Assembly: GCA_018806985.1 (NCBI GenBank)
Contig: JADANN010000401.1
Span: 1,240,001-1,304,000, forward strand
DNA: 64,000 bases
Origin: Angiostrongylus vasorum
Taxonomy: Eukaryota > Nematoda > Chromadorea > Rhabditida > Metastrongylidae
Direction of reading: 5' to 3'
The notes under the pieces were generated by a model, which was not told the origin of the DNA, did no database searches, and worked only from the letters and a program-made list of their open reading frames with translations. Numbering within the stretch: position 1 is the first letter of the stretch; each line of letters begins with the position of its first letter. The position numbers and the translations under genes were made by a program. Positions 18,839 to 30,429 of this stretch are shown piece by piece.

Positions 18839-21296
18839 ATGGTTCCCATGAATGGTATGTTTCCTATACTACCGCTGGTCCGTCGAATGTCCTATCTTGC
18901 ATCTAGATACACTGGACGAGGTGATGTACATGTAGTAGATCCTGCAGTCGATCTGAGGTAGGTCTTCCTTATGGAACAACGGAGAATGGTGAACGAGCAG
19001 TCTAAAGCGCTTCTGAAAAGTGCTGATCTATAATTTCTTCTAGGTATATCTTTGAGGAGACCGAGAAGTTGCGTCGTTCACTAGAGGAGCGTCGTATTAA
19101 TGTTGATATTACCCAAGTGAAGGAAAAATATGATGCATGGTGGGACAAGTATCAAACATGGAAAGCGTCGGCTGATCAGTCTAAGGTAGTCTGGCTATAG
19201 TCATTTCACAACTGTTCGTAGAGTGAGTGTCTACATGCGCTCTAACGAAGTCTATTTTTTCTACAGGTAAGAGAAAGCTGAATTATGAACTGGAGCAATA
19301 TGTTCATCCTTGAAAATGCAGTAAATGACAAGTAGATTTGAGACTTGAATTCATTTTTTGGTTTTGTTGTTGTCGTCATTTCTTCAGGAAGTAGTACAAT
19401 CGATGAAAAAGGCCATGAGAGACGAACAAGCTGGTTTGCTTTCTGCATTAGCGCTACCAAATTTCGTGCATGAAGTGGGTAACACGGAGAAGCCGATGAT
19501 GAAAAGTTCACGTGAGCATCCTTCCAAAGTTTTTTCTAACAATTATACATAACTCAAAAGACCGACTTCATGCAAACCTTGGCATAAATAGTCGATCCTT
19601 TTATTCATATGTCCTTATGAACTGATCTTGTTGAGCTGTTGCGAGATTGATATAAGCTGTCGTTGTTGTTGTTGGAATGGAGTGCCACTCTTAACAGCAC
19701 GGCTATGAGGAAAGCGAAATAGCCGAAACGTCAGCCATCGAACAACAACAACGATGACGATAGCAACAACAATAACTTATACCCACCTCGCATCCGTTCA
19801 ACAAGATCAGTTTATAAGGACATATTACAGATAATTTTGGTTTTTTAAATTTCAGTATGTTATCGTTTGCCCATATAGCTCATTACGTTTGCCATTATAT
19901 AACAGTAAACTACTTTTTCTTCATGATTATCATTGATATATGTTCTTTTTAGACCATCAGCAGTACCTTTCGGAAAAGGGTCGTTTGCATGTTGATGAGA
20001 AAGTTGGGGTTGTTCATCTAATTGGGTATCCAGTGCTTATGCAAAACAGCGTGAAATCACAACTTCTGGACATGTTCTCTTATGCGATTTTAGTTTCGCC
20101 ATCATGTTTTGTTCGTGCTGCCATACTGGAAGCTGTCAACGTTCCACTGGCTGAATGTATACGTTTTAATGATGGATCAGAAACGTTTCCTGCGACGTTC
20201 TTAGTTGGACATTCTCTCCATTCTCTTGTTTCACTGTTTTTGCGTAGCCGATTTTCGAGTCAAAGCAACACTTGGCCAATCACTGTTCACACTGCTGGTG
20301 TTGCATACTACAATAAAAAGGGAATCGTTGATCTAGCTCACTCTCGACAACGCCTCAAGCATTGTGTTTTAGCATTGGCCAACAGCAATGAACAATTGGA
20401 TGGGTTCGCATCCGAATGTTCAGCAAAAATCAAAGCACTGTTATGCGATGATTTAATGCTTGACGTGAAGAACCGTTCTGTTCTTGGAAAGGAGTTGGGC
20501 AACTACGAATCTCATGCAGTGGTTTTTGAGGAAGGTGGACTGGAATTGGCTCGAGTAAGCAGTTATCCTGTTTTGAAGTTTTTCATACATGTTGTAAAGA
20601 TGCCTCCCAACGGTTTCCCGCCTCATTGTAGCTGAGAGGTGTTCCTGGATGTCAGGCTGCGATGAACAGTGGGAGGGATTTATCACCCCGGCATGGTCTT
20701 CCCAAGCTGAAAACGAGTGCGACGTTTCCATCAGAAAACCCATCTAAGAGTAAACCAATATCAGGATCCACCACCGTCCTGGAATCAAACTATCGCATGT
20801 TGACAAGTTTCTCTGTGATCCACAAGAACGGCGAGTGTCTGTGGTGGTCATGACCTGGGTTGTACTTTGGTCTGGGTGACTCGGGACTTCAGAGAATCAC
20901 AATGGCTAAACCAGCAAAACTCCGAAGTGAAGAACATGCTGGGGCCGGCACAGCCAGTGAAGGACGGGCCCATCCAAGTATCCAAGCGTCCAAGTATTGT
21001 GAAGATGAAATCTATTTCAGTGTTCTTGCCTCTCTTCATTTATATAGTTTACAAAAGGCGATAGGCAGTTGTGAATGTGAAAGACTGCTCTTTTATGGTA
21101 TGTTCAGATATCTCGAATTGGTGATTACATTGCTCGCCGCCTTAATATAACAGTGGATTCTGGAGAGTTTGTCCGAATGGCATACGTGGAGACAGACGTT
21201 GATCGCATACTTGTTCGATTGATTGATCGTTTGATTGAAGGAAAAGATATATCTAAAAGTCTTTTAAATTTAGTACGCGTAGACGATTTCGTGTAA
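18839..21296 (+). CDS. Divergent seryl-tRNA-synthetase-like protein, probably mitochondrial
   Basis: Five exons, GT-AG and in phase: 18839-18957, 19044-19185, 19388-19511, 19953-20554, 21108-21296 (TAA), total 391 aa. Residues 40-125 fit the seryl-tRNA synthetase N-terminal coiled-coil arm (LRYIFEETEKLRRSLEERRI onward). The last 70 residues follow the synthetase C-terminus: ISRIGDYIARRLNI aligns with the motif-3 region (family CSN--DFQARRLNI), then a helix before the stop. The middle lacks recognisable class II motif 2 (FRXE) and the ATP-binding arginines, and the chain is about 100 aa shorter than active enzymes. The N-terminus (MFPILPLVRRMSYLASRY) is basic and amphipathic like a mitochondrial presequence. 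It may be a SLIMP-type catalytically dead paralogue. Methionines at 18848 and 18857 are alternative starts. Intron 4 holds a full family B repeat. Confidence 0.85.
19697..19830 (+). repeat. Penelope-type tail relic with hammerhead-like core and AAC-rich tract
   Basis: GGCTATGAGGAAAGCGAAAT-AGCC-GAAACGTCAGCC, then an ACAACAACAACGATG tract and CAAGATCAGTTTATAAGGAC. The same order occurs at 44253-44400. Lies in intron 3 of the synthetase-like gene. Stem I pairs GGCT/AGCC; the CTGANGA box is mutated. Confidence 0.55.
20595..21000 (+). repeat. Repeat family B copy B6, full length, in synthetase-like intron 4
   Basis: Begins GCCTCCCAACGGTTTCCCGC and runs through the whole body to CATCCAAGTATCCAAGCGTCC. 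Starts only about 40 bp after the exon 4 donor. Confidence 0.88.
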
Positions 21297-21854
21297 ATAT
21301 TGTTTTGGATAACTGTCATCGTACTCACTTCAGCTTTCCAAGTTTGCTCTTCGGAGTTTTAGACTTCCATACGAATTCTGAACTCACTTTAGTTAATTCT
21401 TCCGTTTATGTTTATATGCTTTATACAGTGTTCATTCAATTTCACGTTAGACTAAGGATATGTTCTACTTCTGAATGGGTCTTCGTAATTTGAAATATCA
21501 TAATTTTTTGATCATTTTTAGAAGCTCACTGGCATCGTACTTCACTTCAAATTCTTCTTCTTCAATTTTCTACTATTTTCTTAACAAGGTTCTACTTTCG
21601 TAATTTCTGGTCGAACAATATTTTTGGAAAATATCCTTTCCTGTTTGACCTGTAATAGGTTACACTAGGACGACAGGATGTCTTATCTTATAGTGGAAAT
21701 ACCCTAAAAACCTCGAGGAGATGCGGTAATGATAAGATTACGAGAGAAATGACTAGTTACGAGAACGATTGTAATAAGGTTTTGTACTAGATTCATATGA
21801 ACCTTATTAGTGCGAAGAGCATAAAGGTCTTGAGAAGATACAGCAATGATAAGA
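21297..21854. other. Region 3' of the synthetase-like gene
   Basis: No gene seen. A short diverged direct repeat (AATGATAAGATTA flanked by GAGATGC/GAAGATAC) occurs at 21720-21760 and 21840-21875. Confidence 0.4.
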
Positions 21855-22271
21855 TTAGAAGAGAACGGACGAATTATGAGATCGGCTCCTTCGTTCGCTA
21901 CTATATCTCTTCAAGAGAGAGATATCATCGCTAATAATAATATACGCAAAGAAATTTTCGCACCGTATGAGTCCTTCGGTGTAGAATTCCCATCGTTGCT
22001 CGGTCCAACGGTTTCCCCAGTTTGCTTCTGGAGGAGCTAAGATTCCACTGCTCGCATACTCTGACTCATTTCGAGGCATTGAGTTCTCTAAGGAGTCCCA
22101 GGTATTTTTTTGCACATTTCGTGCTGCATCCGAATCTTTCATAGCATCCAGTGATTCCGCCTCTAGAAGATGGATCCATGGACGTGGTTTGTAAAGTTCA
22201 TGATAACGTCTACAAGTTTCATTTATTGGTCCATACATCGTTTCCATTTGTGAGCACGAACTGGCTAACAT
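21855..22271 (-). CDS. Unidentified open reading frame, possible exon
   Basis: A 138-codon open frame, the longest non-repeat minus ORF near here. The ATG at 22269 is preceded by an acceptor-like ACATTTAG. The first ~100 residues are polar and protein-like, rich in W, E and P (PRPWIHLLEAESLDAMKDSD; APPEANWGNRW); the last third is hydrophobic then basic and may be read-through past an intron donor. No family recognised and no second exon identified. Upstream on minus lies SINE copy A7. It could be a chance frame. Confidence 0.35.
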   Translation of the reverse strand: MLASSCSQMETMYGPINETCRRYHELYKPRPWIHLLEAESLDAMKDSDAARNVQKNTWDSLENSMPRNESEYASSGILAPPEANWGNRWTEQRWEFYTEGLIRCENFFAYIIISDDISLLKRYSSERRSRSHNSSVLF

Positions 22272-22312
22272 GAGCTAAATGTAGGCTCACCTTGTTGATG
22301 GTGTTAAGTGCA

Positions 22313-22592
22313 AGGAAAAAAAACTCCCGGCGTTACTCATTCTTTGAGGGATGCACTATGCATTCGACTCCATTCGTAGCATCGTTAGGGGTGAATTAAT
22401 ACATATCTGGTCTCTGCCTTACGGTGACCCACCGATGTTTCAAGTCAGTGCTGCTATACACCCAGATAGGTGTGGTACCAATTTCCTAACCACGGAGTGG
22501 TGGAGAGATTCATGAACCTGACACGTGGGATTGAACCAACAACTACGTGCGTATTGTACGGCACCTCTAACCACTGCACTACACGGACTATA
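22313..22592 (-). repeat. SINE family A copy A7
   Basis: Minus copy from AACTCCCGGCGTTACTCATT to the head CACTGCACTACACGGAC. Confidence 0.8.
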
Positions 22593-23054
22593 CGATGTTA
22601 AGCGTACCAGTTATAGTTTAGAAGCCATTGTTCAATCACTATTTGGGTTTTGTACAAAGTTCTTGTCGTGGTTGAAGTGTTGACAAGAAAAATATTGGAC
22701 AATCAAGTATAGATGGTCACCTGTTCTACCGTTGGATGAAACTATCTATAACAAACGGTGATCACTCCCTTTCCGAAGAAGCGAGGTCAGACGAAGGATA
22801 GTGTATTTAAGACATCAATCAAATGTTGACATCCTAGTTATGATTGCGAAGAGCAAAATGCTAACTCCTCTCTTACTCGTCTTTAACAAATTTTACCATA
22901 AATCAACTAAACACCCAGTCAACAAGAACGCGTAGAATCTGCTCGCTACGAAATGGTGCTTCAATTCTACTCCTAACCAGATTTTCACTCTATCAAATTT
23001 AGGTACTGTAGAATATCATTCAGTAATGCTAACAGTTTTCTGACGTATATGTTC

Positions 23055-23442
23055 ACTTACCCCCCTAATGGTTTACCGCCCCATCGCAGCTGGGAAGGTG
23101 TTCCTGGGTGTCGGACTGCAATCTACAACGGGGGTTTCATCCTCCTGGCAGGGTCTCCGGGGCTGAAAAAGAGTCCGGGGTTTCCACCGGGAAGCCCAGC
23201 TAAGAGTAAACCAATACTAGGATCCACTACTGTCGCGGTATCACACTAGCCGCATGGTGGCAAATCTCCCTCTGATCCACAAGGGCGGCGACTGCCTGTG
23301 GTGGTGACGACCTGGCGCAGACTTTGGTTAAGCTGACCTTAGGACTTCAGGGAAACACAGTGGCTAAACCAGCAAAACTCCAAAAACTGGAGAATATGCT
23401 GCGGGCCGCACAACCAGTGAGGACGGACCGTCCAAGCGGAAT
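23055..23442 (+). repeat. Repeat family B copy B7, near full length
   Basis: From CCCCTAATGGTTTACCGCCC to ACCAGTGAGGACGGACCGTC. The tail is lost. Confidence 0.88.
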
Positions 23443-23579
23443 TCTATCACTGGTTTACTTTTTGGCAGGTTTTGTTGCTTGGAATTATCGAACTCCTTCA
23501 CGGCTTGGATGAATCAATCCAAAAATTCGCTAAATCTTGCTGTAAATCGTAATCAAATCCGATTCTTGTAGTATAATGA

Positions 23580-23956
23580 AGTAGTTTTTTTATTTTTATT
23601 TTTTTCTAAATTATGTACGACCCGTCATCAGGCCTGCTGTAGAGATCCTAGCACTTTTCAGATTTGATTCGCTCCCTCGCATCCACCATCCACGAAGGTC
23701 TTCCAACCTTTACGTGTCTCTTCGGCTGCTGCTTGAGAATTTTCATTTCATCTTGAATGTCGTAAAATGTTGATGCAGTCGACTCTCCCTGGAGTTGTGA
23801 GATAGCAGGGTTAGAGAGTTCCCAATTGGACTGCAGAAAATCCTGTACCAGTTTCCCGGTCCTGGAGGAGTGAGAGGCTTGGTGGGCCAGGGGGGATCGA
23901 TCCAGCACCGCGCTCGTGATTGCCGGCATCACTACCACTGTGCTATCCGCCCCTTA
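23580..23956 (-). repeat. SINE family D copy D3, near full length
   Basis: Minus copy: 3' end TTTTTCTAAATTATGTACGA on plus; head at 23905-23955 with GGGGGATCGATCCAGCACCG (B-box side) and CACTGTGCTATCCGCCCC. Confidence 0.85.
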
Positions 23957-24932
23957 ATGAAGTAACTTACTAGCAAAAAATAACTTATACATAGTGATAT
24001 TGTAATACGTATCATCCGAAAACGATATAGACTTTTGTTTGTTACTGAGATATCCAATTGCTCACTTGTTGGCTTTCGTTGATGGTCGTCGATCCGGATG
24101 AGGTCGGCTTCTGTGTTCTTCTAAGCGCGTTATTTTCGTCTTATACATGAACTTCCTGGTTTTTAAAGGTTTTTTTGACCCATTATACTTAAAATAAATA
24201 TCCGGATACAAGTTCAAATGTCGTGGTTAGTTCTATCACCTGAGCACTCTCGAAGCGAACTCAAGTACTGCTGTTTTTAAAAATTCATGGAGTTGCATAA
24301 ACAGGAAATCTCTATCTTTCGGTGAAGTTGAAGCATTTCAGTCATGTAAAGACGAACAGATTCTTCTCAGTCTCATCATTGCTGCCCTTCTACTGTTCAT
24401 CTATTTGATGACGTCATCGATTTTTTCTAAGAACGAGAAGAATGCGCAATTGTAATTTCCTCAGTATTGAGTTACCACCTGCGGTTCGTTGACTTTAACT
24501 TGCTTGCATAGTAGAAAGAGTACGTGGTAGTCGTTTCATCGTCCCTATGAAAGAATCCACTATGATCAGCCATCCCGAAAAGTCAGTACGTATGTATAGC
24601 GCATGCAATAGTGGCGCAAGGATAACCTACAATAGAGGATCACATTAATTTGCAGTTAGTAGTGTGTAACTGTTCAGACGGCTCAAATTCAGGTATAAAT
24701 CGATCGGGTTTTTTATTTTTCAGAAAATGGGTAGGTAATACGAAATTGCTTACCTGGCACTGTGAATTTCCGTACTGCTCACATCGATACCTCGCAGAAC
24801 TTCCGAAGCCATTGGACACGTGGTCAGCTTACTGCGCAAGATCGAACCAATGACCACGTCATCATCTACTACGGCGCATTTAGACTCTACGCTACAAACT
24901 CACTAATAGTTTACGGTTAACGGATAAGCAAT
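23957..24932. other. Intergenic, no gene supported
   Basis: A short plus exon-like segment at about 24655-24691 (ATTTGCAG acceptor, CAG|GTATAA donor) is isolated. Otherwise nothing recognisable. Confidence 0.35.
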
Positions 24933-25203
24933 ATAAAGCGTCCGGCATCGATCAGTCCGTGAGTGATGCGCGATGCATTCGTCTTCATCGATCATCAATC
25001 AATGATTGAAAGCATATCTGACCTGTACGAGGGACTTCGGTGGTTACTGATGTGTCAGATCTGTGCTGCTATCATCCTAGACAAGTACCAATTTTCTGGC
25101 CCCGGAAGTGAAGAGTTTGTGAGTTCGAGGAGAGAGATCGAAGCAGTTGCTTATGCAGTGTATGTGGCATCGAACCTCTGACCAATGCGCTAAGCACGCC
25201 CAC
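24933..25203 (-). repeat. SINE family A copy A8
   Basis: Minus copy from TAAAGCGTCCGGCATCGATC to the head CAATGCGCTAAGCACGCCC. Confidence 0.8.
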
Positions 25204-25354
25204 ATAATTTGCACTGCAAACGTGAGATGTTGCATTTTTATAGTGAAAAATTACTGAATACGATATTTTACACTGAAATATTCCTGGAAATAGGTGGTGT
25301 TCGCTATTTCATATAAGCAAGCATTCCATTGTGTTCAGAGACTGATTTATCATG

Positions 25355-25465
25355 ACAAGGACACGCATGGTGAATGCGTTAGCCCCCGGAAAAGAGTAAT
25401 ACCGGGGTTCGATCCCCACTGCAGACACCTGCGGTCCGGAGTTTTCCAAATATCTCAGCATCAGA
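25355..25465 (+). repeat. SINE family C copy C5 (head)
   Basis: ACGCATGGTGAATGCGTTAG, GGGGTTCGATCCCCACTGC, CTGCGGTCCGGAGTTT, CAAATATCTCAGCATC. A short copy lying just 5' of the exon starting at 25507. Confidence 0.85.
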
Positions 25466-25506
25466 ATATTTTTTCTATCACTTTCATAACAAGTGTATTG
25501 CTATAG

Positions 25507-28500
25507 GTGTTTACTCGTAAAAATCTCATAGGAGTTGGTTCTTCACCATCTAAAATGCCAACATTACCGTCTTTATTTCTAACATCTGCCGAATTGAACA
25601 CATTTTCTCATGAACCGCCCGCACCGCGAAGAGATATGTTGCTTACGGCGGAGGTATTCGTTGTATTTTTTTTATTTTCTTCTCGTTTTTTTTTGTTTTT
25701 GATTTTTTTACTTTTCAAGGAATGTCTCTTACTTCGTGCTGAAAGCAGAAGTGGGCATTACGTAAAAGGAAAAGAGTTAACGCTATTCAAGTGGAAATAC
25801 GGTGATTCGCCTTTAGTAACAACCAATACGGTCACTAGAGAGTTCAGATCAGGCGTGAGTGTGACAGTAATGAAAAGTGTCTTCAAAAGTCTTTTTTTTC
25901 TGTTTATTTTTTCGACTATTATTGAATTTTGAATTTAAATCGTCTTTATCTACACACGTAAAATCGATTACCTGATAATAGCAATGTTGTATAGCTGCAT
26001 CTATCTAGTTATTATGCTGTTAAAACAGTATGTGTGGAACATATTCTCAGAATCTCGGATGAAGAACGTCAGTGGACAGTGCTATCGAATACAACAAATG
26101 GCTATGACAATGCGATCGGAATATATTCAGAGAGTTTAATGTACAGTTTTTTCGAAATGACTCGCCTTCACATCTACTGCGTCTATGTCAGCACTTCCTT
26201 CATTATCTTCGTTTTCTCGCATTCCTTATCCGCAAAGTTCTTCCAACTATTCCCTTTTGGTTCAGCTGGTGCTTGAGGATTGTTGTCTTCCCTTTTGGTT
26301 CGACTGGTGCCTGAGGATTGTTGTCTTCTTTATGGGTGTCGTTGAATGCTGGTCGAGTCGATTTTTCCCTTCATTGCTGAAATAGCCGGGCTAGAGCGGT
26401 TACCACTTGGATTGCAGAGAGTGAGCCCTTCCTAGACAAGCTTGGTACTAATTTCCCGACTCCGGAGGGTGAGAGGCTCGATGAACGTGGGGGGGAATCG
26501 ACACAGCAAGGTCGTGATGAACGGGGCCACTACCTCTGCGCTACCCGCGCCATGTTTGCTGTGGGGCAGTGTAAATAATGAGTGCTGAAAGTGTAGCACA
26601 ACATTAGTGCAGCAGATTCTTTTACCATAATCGTTCCTATCTATAAGATTCTTATGCGCTAAAGTAGCTGTGCTTGATGGCGGTGCGCTTTCTTTTGATA
26701 AATGATTCATAAGAAAATCCATATCATCTTGTGAAAACTCTGAATAAAATTATGCATGCCTGTTTGAGGAACGCGTGTAGCGCAGTGGTCGGAGGCACCC
26801 TGCAATACACGTGAAATCGAACCCTGCGCCCAGGCCCACCAAGCCCTTCATCCCTCCAGGTTTGGAAAATTGCTGCCAAACTTGTCTGGGAAGATAGCAC
26901 CACTGGCTCGATCCATCGGAAGGCCACAGCGAGTTACTGTGAAGGCCAGATATGCAATTAGTCACTCTGGGAATGCTTAATGAAGTCGCATCCCTCAGGA
27001 ATTGGTCAACGTCAAGAGCTTTATCCTTTACCCTCTGCGAATGGGGGTAATATATGTATATACGAGTGTGTATGAAAACTTAAAGATTTACGTACATGCG
27101 TGTATACTTATGTAAGCGGGGTAGCACATCTCATGCTTGACAAGATATTTAGCAGAAGGACAGTTTGCTCTTTTTTCCTTCAATCTCCTGTTGTTCGAAA
27201 GAAAACGAAGTAGTTTTTGTCTATTGTTCAGAAATTGTCTAGATTTCCAATTCTGAAAAGGCAAAAAATTTAATAAGAAACGAAAATATTGCACAAATAT
27301 TCGTCCTTCCCAGTTATAGTGGTACTGTATGAATTTCTATTCAGGCTTCCATCCTGGGAAAACAATCTATAACGAATCGTACTTCGTAATTGAATGGATA
27401 TCCTATCTGTAGATGACTGCGAACTTCCTAGTTGTTGCCCGTTTTTCCACATTTCTCTCGTTCACTCTCTCCTTTTCTTTCCTTTCCTTTTCTTTCACTT
27501 CTGAGCAATCAGTGCCGTCGGTCATCTCGAGATCGTCACTAAAGATCCTCATCTACTCCTACTTATCAGATTTAAGGAGCAGGTTTATCCCAGAGCGGTG
27601 TGGATTCTTGGAATTGGTTTACGCTTAGCTGAGATTCTCGATGGAAAATAACTAAAGGAGGCCTCAGAATCGGAACCCAACATATCGGAGAAGCCATCTA
27701 AGTTCAGTGTTTGATGAAGAAAAAACTCGTTCCCCTTATTCTTACATCTTTTGTTTTTTTCTATATAGGAAAGAAATAGCAAAGCAGCACATTAAGAATA
27801 TTTTAGTTTCTGTACTGTATATCATTCGATAGATTCCAGGACGGTACAATGGAGATCAATAGAACTGCTGTCGGAGCTACAATGAACACTGCGGATACGG
27901 TTGACGTAGAGAGAAGGTAAACTTAGTGGAGTGGCGAACAATAGCGAGTACATATGCGCTACGACATGCCGAATCTACTTTCTTAGCAACAATTGTAATG
28001 TTGTTGTTCAATACTTAGTTACTTGCTTGGATACTTGGATGGCTTGTATTCACTGGTTGTGCGGGCCTCAACATAATTTCCATTCTCCGGAGATTTGCTG
28101 GTTTAGTCATTGCGGTTCCCTGAAGTCTCGAGGACAGCCTGGCGAAAATCTGCTCCAGGTCGTCACCAACGCGAGCAGTCGCCGCCCTTGTGGATCGGAG
28201 GGATATTTGCCACTATGCGACTGGTTTGATACCAGGACGGTGGTGGGTCCTGGTATTGGTTTACCCTTACCCGGGTATTCGCGATGGAAACGCCGGGCTC
28301 CTTCTCAGCTTAAGACCTCGCAGGAGGATGAATCCCCCCGCTGTACATCGCAGCCTGACACCCAGGAACACCTCACAGCCACAATGAAGCGCTAAACCGC
28401 TGGGAGGTTGCTGTTCATTACCGCTGGAGGAACTCTTTGCGTTACTGAAAAGGTGGAGCGCCAAGTGTTTGCATGTCAATTTACTATGAGCTGTTATCTT

Positions 28501-28981
28501 GCAATTGTCCTTTGTGAGCTTTGTAAAGATTGTGGAGCTTTGTCATCTGTAACTACAGAAATACCTAGTAATCTTGGAAGTAGGTTAAAGCTAATCCATG
28601 TTTGTTTAAGCGCATTGCAGAGCTCCTAGTTGTAACTCTACTGGTGATTATTTCAATAAAGGGACAAAAAATGATGGAGCTGATTTGAGTGCATATTTCG
28701 CCTATACAATGCCTTGGGGGGCCTACCAATGTTTCAAGCTAGTGTTTTTTACCCTATCAAACTAGTTTACTGACCATGAAGAGATGTAGTTTTTCTGAGG
28801 CATGGGCTCGAACCAAAGACATGTGCATTGCAAGACACCTTTAAACCACTGCGCTCCGCGCGTCCTCTTGTATTTTTTAGTTGTAGGAAGTACACTGAAA
28901 AAAATTGTTTCTTCGTTTAGATATAAAAGAAAAGGATCGAAAATGACAAAAGAATCTGAGGCGACGATGGAGTTCAACTAG
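25507..28981 (+). CDS. Unidentified multi-exon gene, 3' part
   Basis: Exons 25507-25653 (49 codons) and 25720-25854 (45 codons) are flanked by good splice sites (TGCTATAG, GAG|GTATTC; TTTTCAAG, GGC|GTGAGT) and both are phase 0. Two continuations fit. (1) 26022-26138 after TTAAAACAG, ending in a stop after YIQRV. (2) 27840-27916 after GATTCCAG (DGTMEINRTA onward), then 28921-28981 after TTCGTTTAG, ending in MTKESEATMEFN and a TAG. The second pair could also be a separate small gene starting at the ATG at 27849. The encoded segments are polar, with no signal peptide, and match no family I recognise. The 5' exons were not found. SINE and family B copies fill the long intron. Confidence 0.45.
26250..26558 (-). 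repeat. SINE family D copy D4 with internal 42-bp tandem duplication
   Basis: Minus copy. The segment CCTTTTGGTTCAGCTGGTGC through TTGTTGTCTTC (from about 26249) is repeated directly from about 26291 with few changes. Head near 26500-26555 (GGGGGAATCGACAC, CTGCGCTACCCGCGCC). Confidence 0.8.
26768..27040 (+). repeat. SINE family A copy A9
   Basis: Head CGCGTGTAGCGCAGTGGTCG with B-box-like GAAATCGAACCC. Ends GTCAAGAGCTTTATCC. Confidence 0.88.
27595..27652 (-). repeat. Repeat family B fragment B11
   Basis: Short stretch GAATTGGTTTACGCTTAGCTGAGATTCTCGATGG matching the mid body of family B in inverted orientation. Confidence 0.6.
28010..28412 (-). repeat. Repeat family B copy B8, full length
   Basis: Minus copy from the tail end (CTTAGTTACTTGCTTGGATA) to the head (AATGAAGCGCTAAACCGC). 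Confidence 0.88.
28676..28866 (-). repeat. SINE family A copy A10, old and truncated
   Basis: TTGAGTGCATATTTCGCCTA, GGCCTACCAATGTTTCAAG, then the head GGGCTCGAACCAAAGAC, CACTGCGCTCCGCGCG. Confidence 0.7.
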
Positions 28982-30380
28982 AGATGGAGATATTTTTTAA
29001 AAATCTACTTGCTGATTGTGCTTCTTTCTGTTTGATTATTTATATAGATGTTTTTCACATTAAAAAGTTCCTTCAAATAACTGCATACGGAAGGGGAATT
29101 GGGAAAGATTTTGCATTTTTTTCAAATACAATTGGCTAGTGACTTTTAGACCCCAACGGATGGGAGAGCTTGCTTTTGCCGAGGCGCGGTGTCCAACCAA
29201 AAACTTTGCGCATCGCACGTTAATTGTATCCACTACGTTGTCTGTTGATTGTAGGAGAACGAAATCAGATCAGACCAGATTGCCTCTTTTCGAGTTATCA
29301 TTTTGAGCTAATACGAAGCTCTAAACACCTTTTCCAGCTATCAAATGCCGTACTTTTCGAATACTTCGTCTTCTTCAGAGTTTTTTTTTCTTGTCTAATC
29401 TTTAGGGAGTCGAACCCTCAGTATCCTATTCGTATAATGTAGTAATCAAAAACCATGTTTATTCCTCTGCCTGTTAAATATTCTGTAAAATATCTTTTTT
29501 GCAACTTTGTGATCCCAGTCGGATCGACTTTCCGTTCAATCAATATTTCGATGTCAATATGAGTGGTCAATTTGTGCTACAGTGTCCATTTGTTTTATTT
29601 ACCGGTGTGGTCCCGTTATTTGTGGACTGATTCACCCGCAAGGTTTCCCCCATTCGCGGTTATCACATACCCGAAGTCCAATGTCTTAGGGGTCCACTCA
29701 TTCGACCTATGCGAAGAGCATCGAATTTTTTCAGATGAGCTTGGGTCCATCGACGATTTGCTTGTTAAAGTAGATGTGGGCGTTCTTTATTGGAGCCAAA
29801 GAACACCCCCTCGTCATTTGACTGGCGTCATTTGACTAAAGTCATTTGATCCTCCTTTGATTCTTTGATTCTTTGTTTTGATAAACATCCTTGAATCCAT
29901 GTGCTTCCAAGACAGCTTTGCTGTCGCGCTGGATCCGCGAGTAGTTCCCTAACTGCCACTTGAAAGTGTGCGACGCAACCTAACAACTGACTGGCTCGAA
30001 ATCTTGCACATAAAGAAGATCCGGGAAATACTAGATGTTCAGAATTTTGCTGTTTTCGCGTCCTAAATTTGCTACTATGTTTACAAACTGTAAAAATGGT
30101 TAAAATGAAGTCCTAAACTGCTGCACCATAAGATGAGTATTCACAGAACATCGCAATGAAGAGTCATCTTTTGGTTATGTCGGGCCATTGGTTGAGAATA
30201 CGAGCAGCGAGGGAATTGCTGGTGCTCACAACCTGGTCAAACAACATTCGTACAGCAATCTATGACGTATTGTTGAATGCAATCTAGTTTTTAGAATGAA
30301 ATGAGTCAGAATTGTACTGCTGTTTCTATTTATGAATATGACAGTAGGAAAGTGAAATCAATAGGTTTCTATTTTCTTAG
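28982..30380. other. Intergenic or intronic, no certain gene
   Basis: Contains short direct repeats of GTCATTTGA (29812-29850) and TTTGATTC (29856-29875). A possible small plus exon (29735-29770, after TTTTTTCAG) encodes ELGSIDDLLVK before GTAGAT; it could belong to the gene at 30.4 kb. A SINE A remnant may lie at 29130-29220. Confidence 0.35.
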
Positions 30381-30429
30381 CGCCTCCTAATGTTACTTTG
30401 GAAACCTTTATATTTTTTCATTTTTTGGT

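Noticed and set aside
20453..20743. 96-codon minus ORF
   Set aside because: Antisense to exon 4 of the synthetase-like gene and then into repeat B6.
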